From positions 806,001 to 870,000 of the forward strand of contig NZ_QBKQ01000002.1 of assembly GCF_003054225.1 (NCBI RefSeq): a stretch of DNA of 64,000 bases, read 5' to 3'. This DNA is from Christiangramia gaetbulicola. Lineage in GTDB: Bacteria; Bacteroidota; Bacteroidia; Flavobacteriales; Flavobacteriaceae. Positions 53,546 to 61,747 of this stretch are shown one piece after another. The number at the start of each line of letters is the position of its first letter. The first letter of the stretch is position 1. Made by a program: the position numbers and the translations under genes. The notes under the pieces are model-generated. The model did not search any database, was not told the DNA's origin, and was given only the letters and a program-made list of their open reading frames with translations.

Positions 53546-55192
53546 ATGATAAATAAATTTAAATACTGTGTTCTGATATTATTTGCGATATCGATCACAT
53601 CCTGTAGTGAGGATTTTCTCGAAAGAACACCAACTGATGCTATCTCTGCATCAGACGCTTTGGCCAACGAAGAAAACATGCAGCTTGTACTTAACGGGAT
53701 TCACCGTGGTTTATATTCTCAGTCTCAAACGGTATTTCCGGGTGGTAACACCGCCAGGGCGAACAACCATTACTGGGTGCCGCTTGGAGATAATTTAACC
53801 GGAGACCTCATTCACTCTGCTAACGCTAATAACCTTTCGTGGCGTTCTGCGATGCAATGGAATGAGCATACCCAGCCAACCTCTCTAACGGTAGAGCTGC
53901 TTTGGTATCACCGTTATAACATTATCCTGCATGCCAATTTGCTGATTAACGGAATCACCAATGGTGATTTTACTGAAACTCCGGAATTGAATTCAATTCT
54001 TGGACAGGCTTACACTTACAGAGCCTATGCTTATCTTTCTTTAGTTCAGCATTTTGCAAAAGGTTATTTAATTGGAGATCCTTCTTCAGATCCAGGAGTA
54101 CCTTTATTATTCTCTTCTGAATCTCCATTTACCAGTGAGCCAAGATCAAGTGTTCTTGAGGTATACGATCAAATTGGTCAGGACCTGGAATCAGCTATCG
54201 CTGCTTTTGAAGCTGGTGCACCAAGATCTGGTGGTGGCCCGGAAGCTAAATCTCAACTAAACATCGATGTGACTTATGGCTTAAAAGCGAGATGGGCACT
54301 ATCTAAAGGAGATTGGGCTACAGCAGTTGATGCTGCTCAGAAAGCAAGAGAAGGTTATGCTCTACTTGGAGAGGATGACTGGAAATCTGGATTCAACTCT
54401 AACAATCTTTCAGAAGTGATCTGGGGTAGCCATGTAATCCAGGCTGAAACAACCTTCTTTAGATCATATTTTTACCTGGCTAGCAATACCTTTAATGGTA
54501 GCCAGATTAGAAATAACCCAAAGATCGCCGATAGAAGACTGGTAGATGCCATTCCTGAAACAGATTATAGAGGGGATGTATTCCTACCGGATGCACCTAA
54601 CTCGAATACTTCAGCTGCCAATGGTAATGGTGGATGGGCGAATAACACAAATCCACTATACACCTCAGAAGAGGAATTCGATGCTGCGATTGCTGAAATC
54701 AAAGGCACCTATGGGCTTGTTTCCGGCCATAATACGCATCCATATATGCATTTCAAATTAAAGCAGGCAAATCCAGGTACCATCGATCCAGATGATGTTA
54801 TCTATATGCGCGCTTCAGAAATGTATCTTATCGAAGCGGAAGCTAAGCTAATGATGGGTGATCTTAACGGAGCTATTGAAGCATTAAGACCTCTTGCCGA
54901 GGCAAGAGACAGTGCATGGAGTGATGATTTTGCTTCAGAAGATGCATTCTTCGAGCATCTTAAGTTCCAGTGGAAATTGGAATTATGGGGTGAAGGTTTT
55001 GGATACACCAATCACATTAGATGGGATCAAGGTATAGACCATGCGGCCGATGGAGGTTCGGGAGCTTCAGAGGTTCTTTACCAGGATGCTTACCAGATCG
55101 AGAAACCATCTGTGAATGATGACTGGATCTTTAAGATTCCACAGGCAGAGATCAACGCGAATCCAAATTTAAGCCCGTCTGATCAGAACTAG
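53546..55192 (+). CDS. SusD-like surface nutrient-binding lipoprotein
   Basis: 548 residues with lipobox ITSCSEDFLERTPTDA (Cys20), the usual SusD start. TPR-like helices follow (YTYRAYAYLSLVQHFAKGY) and the C-terminal RASEMYLIEAEAKLMMGDLN motif. It caps the SusC barrel and binds substrate at the surface. Starts 19 bp after the susC-like gene and ends before a strong terminator, making a two-gene transcription unit. Confidence 0.95.
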   Translation: MINKFKYCVLILFAISITSCSEDFLERTPTDAISASDALANEENMQLVLNGIHRGLYSQSQTVFPGGNTARANNHYWVPLGDNLTGDLIHSANANNLSWRSAMQWNEHTQPTSLTVELLWYHRYNIILHANLLINGITNGDFTETPELNSILGQAYTYRAYAYLSLVQHFAKGYLIGDPSSDPGVPLLFSSESPFTSEPRSSVLEVYDQIGQDLESAIAAFEAGAPRSGGGPEAKSQLNIDVTYGLKARWALSKGDWATAVDAAQKAREGYALLGEDDWKSGFNSNNLSEVIWGSHVIQAETTFFRSYFYLASNTFNGSQIRNNPKIADRRLVDAIPETDYRGDVFLPDAPNSNTSAANGNGGWANNTNPLYTSEEEFDAAIAEIKGTYGLVSGHNTHPYMHFKLKQANPGTIDPDDVIYMRASEMYLIEAEAKLMMGDLNGAIEALRPLAEARDSAWSDDFASEDAFFEHLKFQWKLELWGEGFGYTNHIRWDQGIDHAADGGSGASEVLYQDAYQIEKPSVNDDWIFKIPQAEINANPNLSPSDQN

Positions 55193-55220
55193 TTTTAATT
55201 AGCCCTTAAATTACCTAGAA

Positions 55221-55250
55221 CCCTCAACAATTCAGTTGAGGGTTTTTTTT
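55221..55250 (+). terminator. Terminator of the SusCD unit
   Basis: CCCTCAAC (55221-55228) pairs with GTTGAGGG (55235-55242), followed by eight Ts. Confidence 0.92.
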
Positions 55251-55291
55251 ATCCTTTACTAAAAAGAAATATCAAATCTTAAGCCTTAAAA

Positions 55292-55389
55292 GGCAATCCC
55301 GAAGCCTGGGGAGATCCTGCGTATTTTTTTGAAATAAAAAAGCCTCAAATAAAAATGTAAGGCTATTTTTAATTAAATGGCCTTTTTTT
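55292..55389. repeat. Degenerate copy of the tRNA-Pro downstream region plus terminator-like hairpins
   Basis: 55292-55363 aligns with 56854-56928, the flank of tRNA-Pro(UGG): both have a CCC(G/T)AAGC... hairpin, a T-run, GAAATAAAAAA and AGCCT...AAGGCT. The segment ends in a second hairpin (AAGGCTATTT and AAATGGCCTT) with a T-run. It may be what is left of a lost tRNA copy. Confidence 0.5.
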
Positions 55390-55452
55390 ATCATCAACTT
55401 TTAGTAACCTAGGTTACATTCAACCCGCTGAGGAAAATTTATATTCGCTTCC

Positions 55453-55809
55453 ATGCTAACCAGGATCATTATATCAACTTCACTAATCTTTCTCTTCCTG
55501 GGAAAACTGATAATCGTTGAGGCTCATTTACTGAATGTGATCTCTGAAGGAAGCATAACGATCGTGAACCCGAATTGTAAGAAAAAGAGAGCCACAGAGA
55601 GCAAAAAACCTTCATTTTCTGGTAAGGATACAACAGCTCACCACCAGATATTTCAAATAGCTCATTTATGCAATTCTTATTATAATAAAGTTCCTTTTGA
55701 ATGGTCCATAGCTTTTCATACACAAATTTCTTTGAAAAAGCTGGGTATTATTTCAAATAACTACCTGTTCTATCCTGAGCAACATTCTCCTCCTCCAAAA
55801 ATTGCGTGA
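55453..55809 (+). CDS. Small exported protein of unknown function
   Basis: 118 residues with an N-terminal hydrophobic segment (TRIIISTSLIFLFLGKLIIV), probably a signal peptide or anchor, then a His/Lys-rich body (KKKRATESKKPSFSGKDTTAHH) and a proline-rich end SPPPKIA. Similar short proteins occur near transport genes in Bacteroidetes, but I do not recognise a defined family. It stands alone, 70 bp before the DoxX-like gene. Confidence 0.5.
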   Translation: MLTRIIISTSLIFLFLGKLIIVEAHLLNVISEGSITIVNPNCKKKRATESKKPSFSGKDTTAHHQIFQIAHLCNSYYNKVPFEWSIAFHTQISLKKLGIISNNYLFYPEQHSPPPKIA

Positions 55810-55878
55810 ACCATCCTCAATTTACTGAAGCTATCCTGAAAGGTGCTTCATCACTTTTACTAATTTAAATCACGCATA

Positions 55879-56283
55879 ATGACGAATAAGATCCAAATTA
55901 ATCGTCGTTCCATACAGTTATTGCGAATCCTTATTAGCGGTATTTTTCTCGTGGCAGGTGGAAACCACTTGTTGAATACAGAGAAAACTGTCCGCAGGCT
56001 TGAACAAGCCAGTTTTAAGGGAATTGCCTATTTCTTTGGTGATCCCGAATGGCTGGTAATCCTCTCCGGGATCGTAATGCTGGCAGCAGGTTTTCTATTT
56101 CTTATAGGATATAAAACCCGGTGGGCGGCAATCGTATTACTACTAGTATTAATCCCTATAACGCTTTCTGTTCAGGTGGGTCAGATAAACACGCTTGGAC
56201 CACTTTTCAAAAACATAGCAATTCTTGGTGGTCTTTTATTTTTTGTAATGAACGACACCGATCAACTTTTTAAAATCAAATAG
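55879..56283 (+). CDS. DoxX/MauE-like four-helix membrane protein
   Basis: 134 residues with four membrane helices (LLRILISGIFLVAGGNHLL first, then near 55-75, 78-97 and 105-125). The first helix with RxxLxxxFxxAGxxHL matches the DoxX family. Such proteins take part in redox or thiol metabolism in other bacteria. It is followed after 1 bp by a DsrE-like gene, supporting a sulfur/redox link. Confidence 0.78.
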   Translation: MTNKIQINRRSIQLLRILISGIFLVAGGNHLLNTEKTVRRLEQASFKGIAYFFGDPEWLVILSGIVMLAAGFLFLIGYKTRWAAIVLLLVLIPITLSVQVGQINTLGPLFKNIAILGGLLFFVMNDTDQLFKIK

Positions 56284-56284
56284 A

Positions 56285-56701
56285 ATGAAAACGATTATTT
56301 ATAGCAGTATTATAATTTTACTAAGTGTCTTTGCAGGAAATGAAGCAAAGGCCCAACGTGACAGTTCATATAACTATGTTGTACTCACAAAAAAGCTTCC
56401 CCAATTGAAACCGATCTTACTAACGGCTGAAAAGCTGAAAGAGAAAGATGGGGACAGATTCGGGGAATTCCAGGTAATCATTTGTGGAAAAACTATTGAG
56501 GATATTACCAAGCCAGAAAAGATCGACAAATTCAGAACCATATCAGATAAGATCGGAGTTCAACTGGTAGCCTGTGGCTTTTCCCTAAATAAATTTGAAG
56601 TGGATATTGAAAAAGTTCCTTCAGACATAAAAATCGTCGAAAATGGGATTCTCTATAACTTCGAACTTCAGAAAAAAGGATATTTAAGTTTAGGCCTATA
56701 G
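56285..56701 (+). CDS. Exported DsrE-family protein
   Basis: 138 residues with a signal peptide (IIILLSVFAGNEAKAQ) and a DsrE/DsrF-like fold: YNYVVLTKKLPQLKPILLTA, VIICGKTIEDITKPE, VQLVACGFSLNKF. Cys residues in IICG and VACG could be sulfur-carrying. It is co-transcribed with the DoxX-like gene. Confidence 0.75.
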   Translation: MKTIIYSSIIILLSVFAGNEAKAQRDSSYNYVVLTKKLPQLKPILLTAEKLKEKDGDRFGEFQVIICGKTIEDITKPEKIDKFRTISDKIGVQLVACGFSLNKFEVDIEKVPSDIKIVENGILYNFELQKKGYLSLGL

Positions 56702-56726
56702 CGATAAGATCGAATATCAGAAAGAA

Positions 56727-56762
56727 GAAAGCCTGTCAAAAATCGATAGGCTTTCTCTTTTT
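56727..56762 (+). terminator. Terminator after the DsrE gene
   Basis: GAAAGCCT (56727-56734) and AGGCTTTC (56748-56755) with a TCTTTTT tail, 26 bp after the stop. The sequence 56763-56896 has only a REP-like CCCTAAGCTTCGGG hairpin. Confidence 0.8.
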
Positions 56763-56896
56763 ATTAATTCTAGTACCTGCATGATCCTGAGTTTGGTATT
56801 GTTACCCATCAAAATCCAATCACACCATGTGGTTGGATTTGTATGCTCAGGGTGGCAGTCCCTAAGCTTCGGGAGAACCTTCACATTTTTTTCAGA

Positions 56897-56931
56897 AATA
56901 AAAAAAGCCTCACATAAAAATGCAAGGCTTT
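56897..56931 (-). terminator. Terminator of the tRNA-Pro(UGG) transcript
   Basis: Reading leftward from the tRNA 3' end, AAAGCCT and AGGCTTT form a stem around an AT loop, followed by a T-run (A-run on the given strand, 56897-56906). Confidence 0.7.
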
Positions 56932-56934
56932 AAG

Positions 56935-57009
56935 TCGGGGTGGCAGGATTCGAACCTGCGGCCTCCTGCTCCCAAAGCAGGCGCGATAACCGGGCTACGC
57001 TACACCCCG
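56935..57009 (-). tRNA. tRNA-Pro (anticodon TGG)
   Basis: Minus-strand cloverleaf: acceptor CGGGGTG/CACCCCG, anticodon stem CCTGC/GCAGG with loop TTTGGGA, T arm GGTTCGAATCC, discriminator A, no encoded CCA. The 5' end overlaps the last codons of the upstream GIY-YIG gene. Confidence 0.95.
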
Positions 57010-57237
57010 ATGGTCATCAATATACCGTTTTGCTCCTCGTTTTTTAATCTTTTTCTCCAAATTCATAGCTTCAGAGCGATTATCAACTTCAATTTGCAAA
57101 ACAATTTTCCAGGGGTATCCACTTTTAGTAGAATTCACTCTCCCTGAATTGTGTCTTTTTAATCTTTCATCGATATCTGCAGTCTGACCTACATAATATC
57201 TAGAACTTTTTTCACTATAAAGAATGTAAACAAACAT
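56995..57237 (-). CDS. GIY-YIG nuclease-domain protein joined to the tRNA-Pro 5' end
   Basis: 80 residues that make a complete GIY-YIG domain: YILYSEKSSRYYVGQT (GIY and YIG-equivalents), Arg in RLKRHNSG, and the Glu in AMNLEKKIKK. Short UvrC-N-like proteins of this kind are common in flavobacteria, often beside stable RNA genes. The last four codons (HRGVA region) and the stop are read from the tRNA's own 5' end. Upstream is a copy of the same tRNA half, so the gene looks inserted in or beside the tRNA. Confidence 0.85.
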   Translation of the reverse strand: MFVYILYSEKSSRYYVGQTADIDERLKRHNSGRVNSTKSGYPWKIVLQIEVDNRSEAMNLEKKIKKRGAKRYIDDHRGVA

Positions 57238-57257
57238 CTTTTAAGTCTTACGTTTCG

Positions 57258-57310
57258 GCGGCCTTCCCGCTTCAGGCGGGACGCGATAACCGGGCTACGC
57301 TACACCCCGA
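57258..57310 (-). pseudogene. Decayed tRNA-Pro 5' half, copy 2
   Basis: 57282-57310 is identical to 56982-57010, exactly 300 bp away, and GCGGCCT at 57258-57264 matches 56958-56964. The anticodon-arm part between is replaced by a REP-like hairpin TCCCGC/GCGGGA (57265-57281). No functional tRNA can form. Confidence 0.8.
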
Positions 57311-57380
57311 ATTTGCTTTCGCAATTCATTCAATATTTTTTATTCAAAATTCAAAATTTTGAATCCTTCCTCAAGCTTGA

Positions 57381-57426
57381 AACCGGGCGGAGCCTGTGCC
57401 GAGCTTGTCGAGGTACTACACCCCGA
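57381..57426 (-). pseudogene. Decayed tRNA-Pro 5' end, copy 3, split by a short insertion
   Basis: AACCGGGC (57381-57388) and CTACACCCCGA (57416-57426) match the tRNA 5' half but are separated by 27 bases resembling a flavobacterial REP-like unit (GCCGAGCTTGTCGAGG). The remainder of 57238-57547 is AT-rich and probably holds the promoter for the next plus-strand gene. Confidence 0.6.
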
Positions 57427-57547
57427 AATGGCTTTTCAACCATAATTGGGCGGCAAATATAAGAATTATTAATCTCCCACAATGAAAACTTTTAATTTTT
57501 TATATCTTAGTTCACATAATACTTATTTAAGCCTTTAATTTATTGCT

Positions 57548-58738
57548 ATGAGAAGAATTTTATTGGTATCGGGACTTGCTTTAAGTCTCATTGCCTGTGG
57601 TGAAAATGGAAATAATCCAGAAACCGCTCAAACTGAAGAAAATGCAGATCAATCTACTGAAGAAACTCAGGAACCAACCGATGTCCCTGACCCAATAGAC
57701 GCCGAAAGTTCAGATAAATATTCTTATGAATTGGTGGTTGAGGACCTTGACATTCCATGGGGATTTACTTTCATGCCTGATGGAAGCATGCTTATCACCG
57801 AGAAAAAAGGTGAGATCATTCACTTTAAAGACGGCAAGAAAACGAAAATCCAGGGTGCGCCAGATGTATATGACCGTGGTCAAGGCGGATTACTGGACGT
57901 AGTACTTCATCCAGATTATGCGAGTAATGGATGGATCTATTTTACTTACTCTTCAAAAGAAGGAGAAGGTGATGGCGGAAATACCGCTCTTATGAGAGCA
58001 AAACTTGAGGGTGATAAATTAACCAGCAAGGAAGTTCTTTATAAAGCTTCACCAAATACCACCAAGGGTCAGCATTTTGGTTCAAGGATCGCCTTCGATA
58101 ATGAAGGTTATCTTTATTTCAGCGCCGGGGAGCGTGGAGCACGTGATGTGAATCCACAGGATATTACTCGTGACAATGGTAAAGTGTACAGATTAAATGA
58201 TGACGGCAGTGTGCCTTCCAGTAATCCTTTCGTAGGACAGGAAAATGCTGTTGAAGCTATATATTCTTATGGCCATCGTAATCCACAGGGAATGATCTTT
58301 AATCCTGAAACCAATGAGATCTGGGTACATGAACATGGTCCTAAAGGAGGTGATGAGATCAATGTAGTTAAAAAAGGAGCGAATTATGGCTGGCCGGTTG
58401 TAACCTATGGGGAAAATTATGACGGTACTCCAATTACCGAAGAGAGATCTAAACCAGGTATGGAAGATCCTATTTTCTACTGGTTACCTTCTATCGCACC
58501 AAGCGGATTTGCTTATGTAACTTCAGATAAATTCCCAGAATTAAAAGGAAATCTGTTAGTGGGATCTTTGAAATTTCAATATTTGGAACTTTTAGAACTA
58601 GATGGTAAGAAAATCAAAAAAAGAACTAAATTGCTTGAAGACTCTGGAAGAATGAGAGATGTAAGACAGGGTCCCGATGGTAATATCTATGTTGCCATAG
58701 AAGGTAAAGGAATCGCAAAACTAACTAACAAACAATAA
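57548..58738 (+). CDS. PQQ-dependent sugar dehydrogenase (Yli/Asd-like) lipoprotein
   Basis: 396 residues. Lipobox SLIACGENG (Cys17), acidic linker, then a six-bladed propeller with VVEDLDIPWGFTFMPDGSML, FGSRIAFDNEGYLYFSAGER, YSYGHRNPQGMIF and EHGPKGGDEINVVKKGANYG, all hallmarks of soluble aldose dehydrogenases that use PQQ. Cytoplasmic membrane or outer-membrane attached, it oxidises sugars in the periplasm. The next gene starts 1 bp later and is a cytochrome, the likely electron acceptor. Confidence 0.93.
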   Translation: MRRILLVSGLALSLIACGENGNNPETAQTEENADQSTEETQEPTDVPDPIDAESSDKYSYELVVEDLDIPWGFTFMPDGSMLITEKKGEIIHFKDGKKTKIQGAPDVYDRGQGGLLDVVLHPDYASNGWIYFTYSSKEGEGDGGNTALMRAKLEGDKLTSKEVLYKASPNTTKGQHFGSRIAFDNEGYLYFSAGERGARDVNPQDITRDNGKVYRLNDDGSVPSSNPFVGQENAVEAIYSYGHRNPQGMIFNPETNEIWVHEHGPKGGDEINVVKKGANYGWPVVTYGENYDGTPITEERSKPGMEDPIFYWLPSIAPSGFAYVTSDKFPELKGNLLVGSLKFQYLELLELDGKKIKKRTKLLEDSGRMRDVRQGPDGNIYVAIEGKGIAKLTNKQ

Positions 58739-58739
58739 T

Positions 58740-59207
58740 ATGAGAAAACTGTTATTTGTATTTGGACTGGCTGCAGCCATGGTAGCCTGTAAATCTGACA
58801 AAAAAGAAAAAGATTCAGAAGAAGAATCTTATGTGATCCCTTCTTCGGAAAAATCCAGCGAGAAAACTCCGCTAACGGCAAGTGTTGAGAGAGGTAAAAA
58901 GATCTACAATGAACTTTGCGTAACCTGTCACTTACCAAACGGAAAAGGAATTGCCGGCACCTATCCCCCACTTGACGGCTCTAACTGGCTTACCGAAAAA
59001 AGAGAGGAAAGCATCAGGGGTGTAAAATACGGCATGCAGGGACCAATTGAAGTGAACGGTGAAAAATATGATAATATCATGACGCCAATGGGTCTAAGCG
59101 ACCAGGAAGTTGCAGACGCCATGAACTATGTGATGAACTCTTGGAGTAATAACATCAAGGATATGGTAACCGTAGAAGAGGTTGCTGCCGTCCAGGAGAA
59201 GGAATAA
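58740..59207 (+). CDS. c-type cytochrome lipoprotein partner of the sugar dehydrogenase
   Basis: 155 residues. Lipobox AMVACKSD (Cys17), charged linker, one haem motif CVTCH near residues 60-64 and axial Met in NIMTPMGLSDQEVADAMNYV. It very probably takes electrons from the dehydrogenase just upstream. Transcription ends at the hairpin at 59232. Confidence 0.92.
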   Translation: MRKLLFVFGLAAAMVACKSDKKEKDSEEESYVIPSSEKSSEKTPLTASVERGKKIYNELCVTCHLPNGKGIAGTYPPLDGSNWLTEKREESIRGVKYGMQGPIEVNGEKYDNIMTPMGLSDQEVADAMNYVMNSWSNNIKDMVTVEEVAAVQEKE

Positions 59208-59231
59208 TAATTACACATGTTATTTTTATAT

Positions 59232-59262
59232 AAACCGAACTGCTAAACAGTTCGGTTTTTTT
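59232..59262 (+). terminator. Terminator after the cytochrome gene
   Basis: AAACCGAACTG (59232-59242) and CAGTTCGGTTT (59248-59258) with a 5-base loop and T-tail. Confidence 0.92.
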
Positions 59263-59329
59263 ATTTTCCTGTAATCCTATTTTCTACAAATTGATCAAGG
59301 TATCTTCAAAAGTTTTTTAAAACTAATAT

Positions 59330-59337
59330 TACCTTTG
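59330..59337 (+). promoter_or_regulatory. -7 box for the uridine kinase gene
   Basis: TACCTTTG fits TAnnTTTG, 17 bp before the ATG at 59354. The -33 element is not clear. Confidence 0.6.
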
Positions 59338-59353
59338 CCCAAATTTCAGGAAC

Positions 59354-59962
59354 ATGCTTATAATTGGTATTGCCGGAGGAACCGGTAGCGGAAAAACCAC
59401 GGTTGTAAATCAGATCATAGACGAGTTGAAACACGAGGAAGTAGATGTGATCTCGCAGGATTCGTACTATCAGGACACTACCCACCTAAGTTTTGAAGAC
59501 AGGAAAAAGATCAATTTTGACCACCCGAAATCTATAGATTTCGATCTTTTAGGAGAGCATCTGGAAACCTTGAGATCTGGAAAAAGCATTCAACAACCGG
59601 TTTATTCTTTCAAAGAGCATAACCGTACCGGAGAATTTATAGAGATCCAACCAAGAAAGGTAGTGATCGTAGAAGGTATCCTTATTCTTACTCATCCAGA
59701 GATCCGTGAGCTTTTTGACATCAAGATCTACGTTCATGCAGATAGTGACGAAAGATTGATACGTAGATTAAAACGTGATATCGCAGATCGGGGCCGTGAC
59801 CTGGAGGAAGTACTTTGGCGTTATCAAACTACGCTAAAACCTATGCACCAGCAATTTATTGAACCAACCAAAGAGTTTGCAGATATTATTATTCCGACCA
59901 ATCGTTACAATACAGTGGCTGTTGATATCGTTCAAACCATTATTAAAGATCGCTTAAGCTAA
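59354..59962 (+). CDS. udk: Uridine kinase
   Basis: 202 residues that phosphorylate uridine and cytidine in pyrimidine salvage. P-loop GIAGGTGSGKTT at 4-15, substrate motif SQDSYYQD, DHPKSIDFDLL, VIVEGILIL and the lid RLIRRLKRDIADRGRD. Length is normal. A gene for an FtsB-like protein follows 13 bp later. Confidence 0.96.
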   Translation: MLIIGIAGGTGSGKTTVVNQIIDELKHEEVDVISQDSYYQDTTHLSFEDRKKINFDHPKSIDFDLLGEHLETLRSGKSIQQPVYSFKEHNRTGEFIEIQPRKVVIVEGILILTHPEIRELFDIKIYVHADSDERLIRRLKRDIADRGRDLEEVLWRYQTTLKPMHQQFIEPTKEFADIIIPTNRYNTVAVDIVQTIIKDRLS

Positions 59963-59975
59963 TTTTGTATCTTTA

Positions 59976-60296
59976 ATGCGTATGAAATTTAAAGACCTGC
60001 GTAAAAAATCCTGGTTCAGAATTATTAGCAATAAATATGTGCTGATAAGTCTCGTATTCGCGGGATGGATGTTCTTCCTGGACACCAATTCATGGTTTAT
60101 CCATCATGAACTCGATCAGGAAATAAACGAATTGCAGGACAACAAAGAATATTATCAAAAGGAAATCGCGAAAGATAAAGCGGTCATAGAAAAACTTCAG
60201 GATTCGGTGGAACTTGAAAAGTTCGCCAGGCAAAAATATTATATGAAAAGGCCTAATGAAGACATCTATATCATAGAATATGACACTATAGATTAA
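59976..60296 (+). CDS. FtsB/DivIC-like septum formation protein
   Basis: 106 residues: short basic N terminus, one membrane helix (VLISLVFAGWMFFLDTNSW), coiled coil (LDQEINELQDNKEYYQKEIA) and the FtsB-like end LEKFARQKYYMKRPNEDIYI. It links early and late divisome parts. Promoter-like TATCTTTA stands just upstream. A second Met (59982) is an alternative start. Confidence 0.9.
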   Translation: MRMKFKDLRKKSWFRIISNKYVLISLVFAGWMFFLDTNSWFIHHELDQEINELQDNKEYYQKEIAKDKAVIEKLQDSVELEKFARQKYYMKRPNEDIYIIEYDTID

Positions 60297-60332
60297 AGAT
60301 TTCGCGAAGCTTTCCAACCAAAACCAACGAGA

Positions 60333-61742
60333 ATGAAACAATTGTTATTTCAGGAATTTGAAGAAGTTTCTGCAAAACAATGGAAACAAAAGATCCAGGC
60401 CGATCTTAAGGGTGCTGATTATAATGAAAAACTGGTCACGAAAACCCTCCACGGCATAGACATCAAACCATTTTATTCTTCAGAGGATGTGCAGGAAACC
60501 CTGCAGGTTTCCAATCCGGCTCACTGGAATAATTGTGAAAAAATATATGTTTCTTCTGCTGAAGCTGCCAATAAAAAGGCATTGGATAGATTGCAAAAAG
60601 GAACCGAGGCGATATGGTTTATTTTACCCTCTAAAGAAATCGATTTCGCTGAACTTTTTAATGATCTTCCCGCAGAGATCACGGTCTATTTAAAACCGGA
60701 ATTTCTTGATGCGGATTATATTCAGAAATTGAATGAATTTTTAGTAGGGAAAGATTACAAGGTATTCCTCCAGACCGATATCATCGGGAAACTGGCCAGA
60801 TCTGGAAACTGGTTTAACAACCTTAAAGCAGACCATTCAGAATTTGAGAAGATCCTGAAGAACTCTTCAAATTTAGAATCGGTAGTTAGTATAGACCTGG
60901 GATTGTATCAAAATGCAGGAGCAAATATTCCTCAGCAACTGGCCTACTCCATTGCCCATGTCTCTGAGTATTTAAATCACCTGGATCAACTTGGATTTTC
61001 AGAGGAAAAAAGATCAAAATTCACCTTTCAATTTATAGTTTCAGTAGGCTCAGATTATTTCTTTGAGATCTCCAAGATCAGAGCGCTTAGATGGATATTT
61101 GCGACGGTAGCTAAGGAATTCGGATTCAATACTGAATGCCATATCGTTGCCCAACCAACCAAGCGAACCAAAACATTATATGATTATAATGTGAATTTGC
61201 TACGTACTACTACCGAAAGTATGAGCGCGATCCTGGGAGGAGCTAATGCCATTTACAACATGCCTTATGATGCCATTTATCATAAAGACAATGAATTTGG
61301 AGACCGCATTGCTAGAAACCAGTTGCTTATCATGAGAAATGAGAGTTATCTGGATAAGGTTGGCAATGTTGCTGAGGGCACTTATTATATTGAAACCCTG
61401 ACCAAACAACTGGCCGAAAAAGCATTGGATATTTTCAAGGATATTGAAAAAGGCGGAGGCTTTTTGAAAGAATTGAAATCTGGAGTCATTCAGAAGAAAA
61501 TAAAAGAAAGCGCTGCTTTAGAACAGGAGAAATACAATAATGGAGAACTTGTTTTAATCGGAACCAATAAGTTCGAAAACCCCCAGGATAGAATGCGGGA
61601 GGATATCGAACTCTATCCATTCCTGAAAAAAAATCCAAGAAAAACTTTAATCGAACCTATACTGGAAAAACGGCTTAGCGAAGACAGTGAGCAGAAGAGA
61701 TTAGAAGAAGAGAAACAAAGCCAGCCAACTCAACAAAATTAA
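60333..61742 (+). CDS. mutA: Methylmalonyl-CoA mutase small subunit
   Basis: 469 residues, the smaller non-catalytic chain of the heterodimeric enzyme. It resembles the large chain's barrel (for example [20 protein letters not shown] and [19 protein letters not shown]) but lacks the B12-binding domain. With the next gene it interconverts succinyl-CoA and methylmalonyl-CoA for propionate metabolism. The large subunit starts 5 bp downstream. Confidence 0.93.
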   Translation: MKQLLFQEFEEVSAKQWKQKIQADLKGADYNEKLVTKTLHGIDIKPFYSSEDVQETLQVSNPAHWNNCEKIYVSSAEAANKKALDRLQKGTEAIWFILPSKEIDFAELFNDLPAEITVYLKPEFLDADYIQKLNEFLVGKDYKVFLQTDIIGKLARSGNWFNNLKADHSEFEKILKNSSNLESVVSIDLGLYQNAGANIPQQLAYSIAHVSEYLNHLDQLGFSEEKRSKFTFQFIVSVGSDYFFEISKIRALRWIFATVAKEFGFNTECHIVAQPTKRTKTLYDYNVNLLRTTTESMSAILGGANAIYNMPYDAIYHKDNEFGDRIARNQLLIMRNESYLDKVGNVAEGTYYIETLTKQLAEKALDIFKDIEKGGGFLKELKSGVIQKKIKESAALEQEKYNNGELVLIGTNKFENPQDRMREDIELYPFLKKNPRKTLIEPILEKRLSEDSEQKRLEEEKQSQPTQQN

Positions 61743-61747
61743 GATTT

